Of a stretch of DNA of 7,012 nucleotides, positions 1 to 5,620 are shown in pieces (positions within the stretch are counted from its first letter, which is position 1; each line of letters opens with the position of its first letter). Source of the DNA: Helicobacteraceae bacterium (lineage in GTDB: Bacteria > Campylobacterota > Campylobacteria > Campylobacterales > SZUA-545); the NCBI GenBank assembly GCA_031276985.1, contig JAISMA010000147.1, positions 1-7,012 on the forward strand, in the 5' to 3' direction. The notes beneath the pieces were generated by a model. It had not been told where the DNA came from. It ran no database searches and worked only from the letters and a program-made list of their open reading frames with translations. The position numbers and the translations under genes are program-made.

Positions 1-1425
1 GCGGGCTTGGAGGCAATCGAGGTCGGCGATCTCACGGGCTTTGGCGAGCTGTTTGGCGGGCGCGTTAAGAGTTTGCATCCGATCATTCACGGCGGCATTT
101 TGTTTCGGCGCGACAACGAGGAAGATCGCCTTCAGGCGGAGGCAAACGCGATCGCGCCGATCGATCTTGTGTGCGTCAATCTCTATCCGTTTGAAGCGGC
201 TGTTAAAAGCGCCGCCGATTTCGCCGAGATTGTGGAAAATATCGATATTGGCGGTCCCGCGCTTATCCGCGCCGCCGCCAAAAACTTTGAATCGGTGATC
301 GTGGTTTGCGATCCTAGCGATTACGACGCGATCGCGGCGGCTATCGCAAACGGCAAAGACGATTACGACTTTCGCGCCGCGCTGATGATCAAAGCCTACG
401 AGCGCACGGCGCGATACGACGCTTTCATAGCGCGGCAGATGAGCGCGAGATTTGGCAAAACGCCGCGATACGCCGCGATCGGCGGGCGTTTGGTTTCCGA
501 GCTTCGCTACGGCGAAAACCCGCACCAGCGCGGATTTTTGTATGAATTTGACGATTTTTATTCAAAAAACTTCAAGGTTTTACAAGGCGAGCCGAGCTTC
601 AACAACCTAACCGACGTTAGCGCCGCGATCAAAATCGCCCGCGCCTTCGACGAAAACGCGATCTGTATCGTCAAGCACGGCAATCCGTGCGGCTTCAGTT
701 TGCGCGAGGATCTGTGCGAGGCGTGGGACGAGGCGTTGCGTTGCGATAGCCTTTCGGCTTTTGGCGGCGTGGCGGCGATAAACGGCGTCGTTACGGGCGC
801 GTTGGCGCAAAAAATAAGCAAGATATTTATCGAGGCGATTGTCGCGCCTAGTTTTAGCGACGAGGCGTTGGGCGTTTTTGCGGCAAAAAGACGGCTGAAA
901 TTGTTCGAGGCGAGAGCTTGCGGGCGCGATCGCGATCGTTTGAGCGATTTGCGCGAGGCGACTGATTTTAAGCATATTTTGGGCGGATTCGTAACGCAAG
1001 ATTGCGACGCGCCAAGCGCCGCCGAAATTGACGCGGCGAAGGTTGTAACGCGGATCGCGCCGAGCGAAGCGCAAAAAGCCGATCTGCGCGTCGCGTGGAT
1101 TATCGCCGCGCTGACGAAATCAAATTGCGTGGCGTACGTCAAAAATCGGACGCTTGTGGCGATTGGAATGGGTATGACAAGCCGCGTTGATTCCGCGAGC
1201 GCCGCGCTAAGAAAAGCCGAAGCGATGCAATGCGACGCTAAAGGATCGGCAATGGCGAGCGAGGCGTTTTTTCCGTTTCGGGACTCGGTCGACGCGGCGA
1301 GTTTGGGCGGAGTGGCGGCGATCGCGCAACCGGGCGGCAGCGTGCGCGATCAAGAGACAATCGACGCGGCAAACGAGCATGGAATCGCTATGCTTTTCAC
1401 GGGCGTTCGACACTTTTTGCATTAA
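1..1425 (+). CDS. purH: Bifunctional AICAR transformylase / IMP cyclohydrolase, 5'-truncated by window edge
   Basis: PurH carries out the last two steps of purine synthesis in the cytosol: formylation of AICAR with 10-formyl-THF, then ring closure to IMP. The frame is open from base 1 (A-G-L-E-A-I-E-V...). Comparison with E. coli PurH, recalled from memory, suggests about 40 N-terminal residues lie outside the window, so the TTG at base 7 is not a real start. Residues are counted from base 1. The cyclohydrolase (MGS-like) domain shows GRVKSLHP followed by HGGIL, then VNLYPF and ENIDIGGPALIRAAAKN. The transformylase domain shows VKHGNPCG with the catalytic Lys-His pair at about 225-226, SAFGG, KSNCVAYVKN, SMASEAFFPFRDSVDAA and the family C-terminus QPGGSVRD...EHGIAMLFTGVRHF. 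No frameshift or missing motif is seen. The last 19 codons are duplicated downstream. The terminator at 1828-1860 may end its transcript. Confidence 0.97.
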   Translation, partial: AGLEAIEVGDLTGFGELFGGRVKSLHPIIHGGILFRRDNEEDRLQAEANAIAPIDLVCVNLYPFEAAVKSAADFAEIVENIDIGGPALIRAAAKNFESVIVVCDPSDYDAIAAAIANGKDDYDFRAALMIKAYERTARYDAFIARQMSARFGKTPRYAAIGGRLVSELRYGENPHQRGFLYEFDDFYSKNFKVLQGEPSFNNLTDVSAAIKIARAFDENAICIVKHGNPCGFSLREDLCEAWDEALRCDSLSAFGGVAAINGVVTGALAQKISKIFIEAIVAPSFSDEALGVFAAKRRLKLFEARACGRDRDRLSDLREATDFKHILGGFVTQDCDAPSAAEIDAAKVVTRIAPSEAQKADLRVAWIIAALTKSNCVAYVKNRTLVAIGMGMTSRVDSASAALRKAEAMQCDAKGSAMASEAFFPFRDSVDAASLGGVAAIAQPGGSVRDQETIDAANEHGIAMLFTGVRHFLH

Positions 1426-1581
1426 GTTCGGTTTCGTTTGCGCCTCGTTTTCGCGCGGTTTTGACGCTTGCGCTTGCGTCCGTTGCCGCCGTTTGCGCGA
1501 GAGATCGCCAACTAGAAACGACGTTATCGCCCGCTTGGTTCAAGCGCTCTATTGCAAGCGGCTTAACGCGATCGTAATCGC
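1365..1581 (+). repeat. Tandem duplication, copy A (purH 3' end plus downstream spacer)
   Basis: This 217-bp unit begins inside purH, 19 codons before the stop, and runs about 155 bp past it. It is followed head-to-tail by copy B. The first 66 bases match copy B at offset 217 with one difference (GCT versus GCC, both Ala). A variable patch follows, in which copy A carries 11 more bases (1431-1450). The match then resumes at offset 206 and, after one more base of indel near 1530, at offset 205 up to the end. The unit boundaries share CGCG (1365-1368, 1582-1585, 1787-1790), as expected if the duplication arose at a 4-bp microhomology. Together with copy B it fills much of the gene-free stretch 1426-1965. 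Confidence 0.93.
1531..1561 (+). other. Two competing hairpins in copy A spacer
   Basis: CCGCTTG (1531-1537) can pair with CAAGCGG (1555-1561). It can also pair tightly with the nearer CAAGCG at 1541-1546 over a 3-base GTT loop, so the two stems exclude each other. No T-run follows, so this is not an intrinsic terminator. It could be a folded RNA in the purH 3' untranslated region or simply repeat-derived sequence. Confidence 0.4.
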
Positions 1582-1582
1582 C

Positions 1583-1642
1583 GCGGCAAACGAGCATGGA
1601 ATCGCCATGCTTTTCACGGGCGTTCGACACTTTTTGCATTAA
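1583..1642 (+). pseudogene. Orphan duplicate of the last 19 purH codons and stop
   Basis: The fragment encodes A-A-N-E-H-G-I-A-M-L-F-T-G-V-R-H-F-L-H and a TAA stop, identical in protein sequence to the purH C-terminus. It has no start codon, no ribosome binding site and no upstream purH frame of its own: the offset of 217 bases puts it in a different frame from purH. It is a by-product of the tandem duplication and is unlikely to be translated as a functional product. A frame opening at an ATG at 1379 runs into it, but that frame is only a shadow of purH and the spacer. Confidence 0.85.
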
Positions 1643-1734
1643 GTTCGTTCTTTTTTTCGCGCGGTTTTGGCGCTTGCGCTTGCGTCCGTTGCCGCCGTTT
1701 GCGCGAGAGATCGCCAACTAGAAACGACGTTATC

Positions 1735-1767
1735 GCCGCTTGGTTCAAGCGCTCTATCGCAAGCGGC
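1735..1767 (+). other. Two competing hairpins in copy B spacer
   Basis: This is the counterpart of the copy A structure. GCCGCTTG (1735-1742) pairs with CAAGCGGC (1760-1767) for 8 bp, one pair longer than in copy A. It competes with a short hairpin to CAAGCG at 1746-1751. The long stem survives a 1-base deletion that sits beside it and a T-to-C change in its loop. Confidence 0.4.
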
Positions 1768-1827
1768 TTAACGCGATCGTAATCGCCGCGCCTAAAACGC
1801 GGAATGGGCGCGGCGGTTTTTGCGTTT

Positions 1828-1860
1828 TTGGCGTTTGCGCGGTGAAACGCCAAGTTTTTA
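1828..1860 (+). terminator. Intrinsic (rho-independent) terminator
   Basis: There is a perfect 9-bp stem, TTGGCGTTT (1828-1836) with AAACGCCAA (1845-1853), an 8-base GC-rich loop, and G plus a run of five T (1855-1859). The T-run is on the plus-strand side, so it would stop transcripts coming from purH and the repeat region. It insulates them from the promoter that starts about 45 bp further on. Confidence 0.75.
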
Positions 1861-1902
1861 GCGCGAAAAACGACGAAAATCATTGTTTTTTGCGTTTTTG
1901 TC

Positions 1903-1931
1903 TTGAACGGCTGGACAAAAGGGAGTACAAT
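1903..1931 (+). promoter_or_regulatory. Sigma70-type promoter for leader ORF and lipoprotein
   Basis: TTGAAC (1903-1908) and TACAAT (1926-1931) are separated by exactly 17 bases, with T-rich DNA upstream (1885-1899) of the kind common in Campylobacterota promoters. Transcription would start near 1938, about 28 bases before the ATG of the leader ORF. It sits between the intrinsic terminator and the leader ORF, as expected for the promoter of a separate transcription unit. Confidence 0.65.
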
Positions 1932-1944
1932 TACGTAATTTTAC
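1925..1944. promoter_or_regulatory. 20-bp operator-like palindrome over the -10 box and start site
   Basis: The core AATTACGTAATT (1929-1940) is a perfect 12-bp inverted repeat. Outside one mismatched pair (1928/1941), the arms continue with GTA (1925-1927) and TAC (1942-1944). The palindrome covers the -10 hexamer and the predicted transcription start, a placement where a bound dimeric repressor would block RNA polymerase. The regulator cannot be named from the site. Confidence 0.5.
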
Positions 1945-1965
1945 TTTGCGGAAAAAGGCTTGAGA

Positions 1966-2100
1966 ATGTCCTTGCGTCTGAAATATTCCCGCGTTTTATC
2001 GGTTCAGTTGATTGCAAACAGCGTTGAAGATTTCGCGCGCGCTCAAACGCCTTTCACCCCCCCCCCCCCCCCATATTCTCAAGTTTGGCAAAAGCGATGA
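1966..2100 (+). CDS. 44-residue leader ORF spanning the poly-C tract, overlapping the lipoprotein start
   Basis: The ORF opens at ATG 1966 behind AAAAGG (1953-1958, 7-base spacing), the best Shine-Dalgarno sequence in this unit. The peptide begins MSLRLKYSRVLSVQLIANSV, continues to an alanine/arginine stretch, then five prolines encoded by the C tract, and ends YSQVWQKR. No family is recognised, and it has no signal peptide or membrane segment. Its TGA (2098-2100) overlaps the lipoprotein ATG (2097-2099) as ATGA, the classic arrangement for translational coupling. A C tract one base longer would fuse it in frame to the lipoprotein. One base shorter would carry it on to a TAA at 2177. It may be a regulatory leader rather than a functional peptide. 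Chance openness cannot be excluded, since only 44 codons are involved. Confidence 0.5.
   Translation: MSLRLKYSRVLSVQLIANSVEDFARAQTPFTPPPPPYSQVWQKR
2057..2072 (+). repeat. Homopolymeric tract of 16 C (candidate phase-variation tract)
   Basis: Sixteen consecutive C lie 24 bases before the lipoprotein ATG and inside the leader ORF. Long poly-G/poly-C tracts are the established contingency loci of Campylobacter and Helicobacter, where slipped-strand mispairing switches surface-structure genes. The tract length given is that of this assembly. Such runs are also error-prone in sequencing, and a population would be expected to be mixed. Confidence 0.9.
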
Positions 2101-3977
2101 GCAAGTTTTTTGCCGTTTTGCTGGCGTGCTTTTTGTTGACTGGTTGCGGCGGAGGCGGGGGAGGCGGCGGTTCGGATAATGGCGGCGACAAACAATGCGT
2201 CGGGAGCGACTGCGGTTCGGATAATGGCGATAATTCAGACGATAATAATGACGGAAACGACGGCGACGATGAAAACGACGATCAAGGCGGCGATGACGAA
2301 GGCAATGATGATGAAAACGACGACCAACAATGCGTCGGAAACGACTGCGCCTATATTGCTTTCTACGATGATCGTTTAGAGTTGCTAGGCGGCGTCAAGA
2401 TCGCGATCGGCGCTACTTTAGATTTAGACGCATACAAAACAAAATATAACGTTAGCGCGTGGTATCTTACCGAAGACATATATGAAACGCCGTCTCCATA
2501 TACCGTCTCTGAAAATATCAATTTTTATGCGGGTAAGAATGTTGTCGAGATTAGAACGCAAAAAGAGTTATCCGAAGAGAAACTTTCCAGACTATATATG
2601 CTTATGAACGATATAGCGCTTGCGGTCGATAGCGACGCGGGCTTTGATTCGATTAAAGGTTGGAAGCCTGTTGATATAAAGGGCGCTGACAGCATTTTCA
2701 ACGGAAACGGGCATAAAATAAGCGGACTATGGATCAATCGTCCAGATGAGACTTCCATTGGTCTTTTTGGACAAGTTCATCACAACGTTAAAATCAAAAA
2801 TCTTGGCGTAGAGATAGCAAGCGGCAAAGAGGTAAAAGGGAAAGAAAATGTCGGCGCTATAGCAGGGCATGTTTTAGATAGCTCAATAACAAACGTTTAC
2901 GTTAAGGGAAACGTTAGCGCGGTTGGAGAAGAAAGTTACGTGGGCGGTATAGTTGGCAACAACCGCTTCGACAGTAGCATAACGGACGGTAACTTTACGG
3001 GCGCCGTTAATGGCGCGGGAAACAAAACGGGCGGCATAGCGGGAGAGAACTATGCTGGCGTTATAACAAACTGTCGCTCTGCGGGAAGCGTTAGCGGGAG
3101 AAGTAGAGTTGGCGGCATTGTCGGAAACAATGAAAACTACGAAAACGATGTCGGCTCAATAACAAATAGCCGCTCCACGGCAGAGATTAACGGAGCGGCG
3201 ACTCAAGTTGGCGGCATAGCCGGAAGCAATAGCGGCTATATAGCAAATAGCCGTTTTACGGGACGCGTTAGCGCAACAGGTTACGCCGGCGGCATTGTCG
3301 GGAAAAATGCAGGCTCAATAAAAAACTGCGGTTTTGAAGGAGAGGTTAACGGAAATGACATATATGGGGCTATTGGCGGTATCGCGGGAAGCGCAAGCGG
3401 CACGATAACAAACTGCCGCTCTTTTGGAAACGTTACGAATCAAGCGTGGTGGTCAGGCGGCATTGTCGGGTATGTTAGCGGATCGGCTACCATAATAAAT
3501 AACTATTCCGCGGGAAGCGTCAGCGGAGATGAACAAATCGGCGGCATTGTCGGAGGTATTAACGGCGGATATCAGCATATAATTGATATAACAAACAATT
3601 ACTCAACCGCTAACGTTAGCGGAAACCGATACGTCGGCGGCATTGTCGGGCGTGAAGCCGCAGATCATAAAACAATTAGCAATAATTCCGCTATTAACGG
3701 CGAATTAACTAGCGTAAACGGAGACGTTAATCGCGTAATTGGATATTACAGCGGCGGCGACGGGATTTCAAATAATTTTGCTTTAAGCAATATGATCGGC
3801 GCTTTAAGTAGCGACAACGCTCATGCGGGAATAAGCAAAACCAAAGAGCAGTTTCAAACGCAATCGACGTATGAAAACGGTCTTGGCTGGAGCTTTGGAA
3901 ACGACGACGATCATCCATGGAAGATCAAGAGCGGCAAAAACGACGGACTGCCGTATCTTTACTGGGAAGATCAATAA
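2097..3977 (+). CDS. Surface lipoprotein with InlB-B-like domain and ten GLUG repeats
   Basis: This is a predicted outer-membrane or surface lipoprotein of 626 residues, of unknown ligand. Numbering is from ATG 2097. Residues 1-17 form a short signal peptide ending in lipobox LTGC with lipidated Cys17. Eight glycines (18-25) follow. Residues 26-84 are an Asp/Asn/Gly/Glu-rich acidic linker bounded by two copies of QCVG(S/N)DC (Cys34/39 and Cys79/84). Residues about 85-145 resemble the Listeria-Bacteroides (InlB B-like) repeat: IAFYDD, DAYKTKYNVSAWY, YTVSENINFYA. Next comes FNGNGHKISGLWINRP, then ten GLUG units from about 252 to 518 and beyond, each with GGI(A/V)G, likely a beta-helix or solenoid. 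The C-terminus GLPYLYWEDQ is typical of GLUG proteins. The ATG has no clear Shine-Dalgarno sequence. A TTG at 2085 would add only M-A-K-A and also lacks one. Base use is more AT-rich than in the flanking genes, suggesting an acquired gene. An adhesin role is inference. Confidence 0.88.
   Translation: MSKFFAVLLACFLLTGCGGGGGGGGSDNGGDKQCVGSDCGSDNGDNSDDNNDGNDGDDENDDQGGDDEGNDDENDDQQCVGNDCAYIAFYDDRLELLGGVKIAIGATLDLDAYKTKYNVSAWYLTEDIYETPSPYTVSENINFYAGKNVVEIRTQKELSEEKLSRLYMLMNDIALAVDSDAGFDSIKGWKPVDIKGADSIFNGNGHKISGLWINRPDETSIGLFGQVHHNVKIKNLGVEIASGKEVKGKENVGAIAGHVLDSSITNVYVKGNVSAVGEESYVGGIVGNNRFDSSITDGNFTGAVNGAGNKTGGIAGENYAGVITNCRSAGSVSGRSRVGGIVGNNENYENDVGSITNSRSTAEINGAATQVGGIAGSNSGYIANSRFTGRVSATGYAGGIVGKNAGSIKNCGFEGEVNGNDIYGAIGGIAGSASGTITNCRSFGNVTNQAWWSGGIVGYVSGSATIINNYSAGSVSGDEQIGGIVGGINGGYQHIIDITNNYSTANVSGNRYVGGIVGREAADHKTISNNSAINGELTSVNGDVNRVIGYYSGGDGISNNFALSNMIGALSSDNAHAGISKTKEQFQTQSTYENGLGWSFGNDDDHPWKIKSGKNDGLPYLYWEDQ
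2850..3665 (+). repeat. Ten degenerate GLUG-repeat units within the lipoprotein gene
   Basis: Units begin with VGAIAG (residue 252), then VGGIVG, TGGIAG, VGGIVG, VGGIAG, AGGIVG, IGGIAG, SGGIVG, IGGIVG and a last VGGIVG (residue 513). Most are followed by a turn and the pattern I-(T/K/A)-N-(C/S/N) and then G-x-V-(S/N)-G. Spacing varies from about 22 to 36 residues. At DNA level a GGCGGCAT(A/T)G core recurs, which could support recombination and change in repeat number. Confidence 0.88.
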
Positions 3978-4039
3978 AACCGCGATGATGAAAAGGCGCG
4001 ATTGATTGCGCGAGTTTGCCAAAAAACTAGCGATAATTT

Positions 4040-4059
4040 AAGCGCGTCGCGGCTTTTTT
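4040..4059 (+). terminator. Possible weak terminator after the lipoprotein gene
   Basis: AAGC (4040-4043) pairs with GCTT (4052-4055), with inner CG/CG pairs around a TCG loop and one bulged G, followed by a T-run ending at 4059. The stem is short, so the call is tentative. It lies 63 bases past the lipoprotein stop in the convergent gap to glmM. No convincing terminator was found for glmM in this gap. Confidence 0.35.
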
Positions 4060-4086
4060 GCAGTCTTGATAAACCGCGCAAACGCG

Positions 4087-5424
4087 CTATCTTGTCGACT
4101 TTTTGATTAGCGCCTCAAGCTCGCCGTATCGACGCGATAGCGCGTGTTTGTCCGCGCCTTCAAGCAGTATGCGTAGCTTCATCTCCGTTCCCGAATAGCG
4201 CACCAGATGACGAATGCCCTCCCGCGAGATCGCGCCCAACAGATCGCTTAAGCCCTCGATCGCATCAAGCGGCTTTTTTTCCGAAACCTTGATCGCGCCC
4301 TGCTTTTGCGGATATAGCTCAAACGGATTGAAAACTTCGCTCGCCTTTTTGCTCTTTTTCAGCGTCAGCGCGGCGGCGCTTAACGCGCTCACAAGCCCGT
4401 CGCCCGTTTTGGCGTAATCGGCAAAAATGATATGTCCGCTCTGCTCGCCGCCGAAATTCAGCCCCTTTTGGCGCATTAGCTCCAGCACGTATTTATCGCC
4501 CACGTCCGATCGGTAAAGCGCGACGCCGTTAGCCTTCAGATAGCTTTCAAGCGCGCCGTTGCTCATCGAAGTGGCGACGCACGCGTTTTTAGCCAGCGCG
4601 CCGTCCTCTTTAAGCGAAAGCGCCAGCGCGCCAAGCAGTTTGTCGCCGTCGATCTGATTTCCTTTTTCGTCGACGACGACCAGCCGATCGGAATCGCCGT
4701 CCAGCGCGAAGCCAATATCGGCGCGCAATCGTTTCACCTCGCCAATTAGCCGTTGCGGATAGAGCGCGCCGCACTCGGCGTTGATATTTAGTCCGTTTGG
4801 CTCGTCGCCCAGCACGACCAGATCCGCGCCAAGCTCGGCGAATACGATCGGCGCTACTTTATACGCCGCGCCGTTTGCCGCGTCGATCACGATTCGCGTT
4901 CCGTGAAGCGTCAAATCGCGCGGAAACGAGTTTTTGATATGCACGATATAGCGTCCGATCACGTCGTCGATACGCTTTGACGATCCCACGTTTGATCGCG
5001 TTTGCTGCGCCGAGGCGATCGCTTCGTCGTCGTAATAGATCGCCTCGATCGCCGCTTCCTGCTCGACGCTTAGTTTGTCGCCTTCGCGGTCGAAAAACTT
5101 AACGCCGTTATCCTCGAACGGATTGTGCGAAGCGCTAATCATAATCCCCGCGTCGCAACGCATATCGGCGGTTAAAAAGGCGATTGCGGGCGTGGGCATT
5201 GGTCCAATCTGAACCACGTCGTAGCCCGCCGCCGTCAGCCCCGCCACCAGCGCGTTTTCAATCATATAGCCGCTTTTTCGCGTGTCTTTGCCGACGAGTA
5301 TTTTGTTGGTGCGCGAGAGCTTGCGAAAATGAGCGCCCGCCGCCATCGCAAGCCTTGTAACGACAAACGGCGTGAGCTTTTCGCCCGCCAAACCTCTAAC
5401 GCCGTCCGTGCCGAATAAACGCAT
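4087..5424 (-). CDS. glmM: Phosphoglucosamine mutase
   Basis: GlmM interconverts glucosamine-6-phosphate and glucosamine-1-phosphate in the cytosol, on the route to UDP-GlcNAc for peptidoglycan and lipopolysaccharide. At 445 residues it is full length for the family. It starts MRLFGTDGVRG, the typical N-terminus. The phosphoserine loop ISASHNP holds the catalytic Ser99. The Mg-binding loop is LDGDSDR at 241-247 with three aspartates. The sugar-binding loop is GGEQSGH at 325-331, and the C-terminal phosphate-binding loop is RYSGTE at 409-414. All catalytic elements are present. The ATG is preceded by AAGGA (5431-5435), six bases away. It is convergent with the lipoprotein gene and divergent from rpsT. 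The glmM / rpsT / prfA neighbourhood is known from Helicobacter. A phosphomannomutase is less likely, given the N-terminus and length. Confidence 0.97.
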   Translation of the reverse strand: MRLFGTDGVRGLAGEKLTPFVVTRLAMAAGAHFRKLSRTNKILVGKDTRKSGYMIENALVAGLTAAGYDVVQIGPMPTPAIAFLTADMRCDAGIMISASHNPFEDNGVKFFDREGDKLSVEQEAAIEAIYYDDEAIASAQQTRSNVGSSKRIDDVIGRYIVHIKNSFPRDLTLHGTRIVIDAANGAAYKVAPIVFAELGADLVVLGDEPNGLNINAECGALYPQRLIGEVKRLRADIGFALDGDSDRLVVVDEKGNQIDGDKLLGALALSLKEDGALAKNACVATSMSNGALESYLKANGVALYRSDVGDKYVLELMRQKGLNFGGEQSGHIIFADYAKTGDGLVSALSAAALTLKKSKKASEVFNPFELYPQKQGAIKVSEKKPLDAIEGLSDLLGAISREGIRHLVRYSGTEMKLRILLEGADKHALSRRYGELEALIKKSTR

Positions 5425-5468
5425 TGTAATTCCTTGTATCGCGCGCCGCTAGGCGCTAATTTCGCAAA

Positions 5469-5474
5469 ATTGTA
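5469..5474 (-). promoter_or_regulatory. Candidate -10 box of glmM
   Basis: Read on the minus strand this is TACAAT, about 45 bases before the glmM ATG, which would give a leader of roughly 38 bases. No good -35 hexamer is seen at 17 bases, but -35 boxes are poorly conserved in Campylobacterota. The A-rich DNA further upstream on this strand fits. Confidence 0.4.
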
Positions 5475-5534
5475 TCTAATCCAGCGCATTCTCGTTTTTT
5501 CGCGCCGTTTGGCGCTGCGATCGGGCGCTTTGGA

Positions 5535-5569
5535 GCTTAAACCAATATAAAGTTTATATTCGTTTAAGC
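5535..5569. promoter_or_regulatory. 35-bp near-perfect palindrome between glmM and rpsT
   Basis: The left arm, GCTTAAACC then AATATAAA (5535-5551), matches the reverse complement of the right arm, TTTATATT then CGTTTAAGC (5553-5569), at 16 of 17 positions around a central G (5552). The only mismatch is 5543/5561. It lies in the 196-bp divergent spacer, 51 bases before rpsT and 110 before glmM. The core offers -10-like hexamers on both strands (TATATT at 5555-5560 on the plus strand and its mirror image on the minus strand), so it may be a paired divergent promoter or an operator. A second -10 candidate for rpsT is TACTAT at 5580-5585. Neither has a strong -35. No known regulator is recognised. 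Confidence 0.6.
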
Positions 5570-5620
5570 GTTCAGAGGCTACTATTCGCGGCAAATTTTA
5601 ACCGCCAAAGGATTAACGAA

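Larger units (their letters stand above)
1582..1790 (+). repeat. Tandem duplication, copy B
   Basis: This is the second copy of the unit. It differs from copy A by a handful of substitutions, an 11-bp shorter patch after the purH stop (a T-rich run at 1651-1657) and a 1-bp deletion near 1736. It ends with the CGCG microhomology at 1787-1790, after which the sequence is unique. Most of it lies outside any gene. Because copy A already completes purH, loss of either copy by recombination would leave the gene intact. Confidence 0.92.

Noticed and set aside
558..1142. Long minus-strand frames opposite purH
   Set aside because: They mirror the high-GC codon pattern of purH, are rich in Ala, Arg and Ser with no recognisable motif, and purH is certain on the other strand.
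1531..1561. tRNA-like segment (GGTTCAA resembling a T loop)
   Set aside because: No acceptor stem, anticodon arm or CCA-proximal pairing could be built around it. The pairing seen is a simple hairpin.
1379..1642. An 87-codon plus-strand frame that begins inside purH and ends in the purH C-terminal sequence
   Set aside because: It is an out-of-frame reading of purH and spacer that happens to enter the duplicated purH tail. It has no ribosome binding site and no protein-like composition outside that tail.
1365..1790. Integrative element att sites at the purH 3' end
   Set aside because: Gene-end duplications are typical of integrated elements, but here the whole unit is repeated head-to-tail, with no integrase or cargo between the copies and only CGCG at the boundaries.
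1740..2027. A 95-codon plus-strand frame between the repeat and the lipoprotein
   Set aside because: It runs through the repeat, the intrinsic terminator and the promoter, has no family resemblance and no good start, and conflicts with the better-supported leader ORF.
2179..2379. Plus-strand 66-codon frame in the acidic-linker region
   Set aside because: It is a frame-shifted reading of the low-complexity Asp/Asn codons, giving a Thr/Met-rich product. The lipoprotein frame explains the region.
3978..4039. Short GC hairpins (CGCG/CGCG) in the convergent gap as a terminator for glmM
   Set aside because: Only four base pairs form and no T-run follows in the right place on the minus strand.
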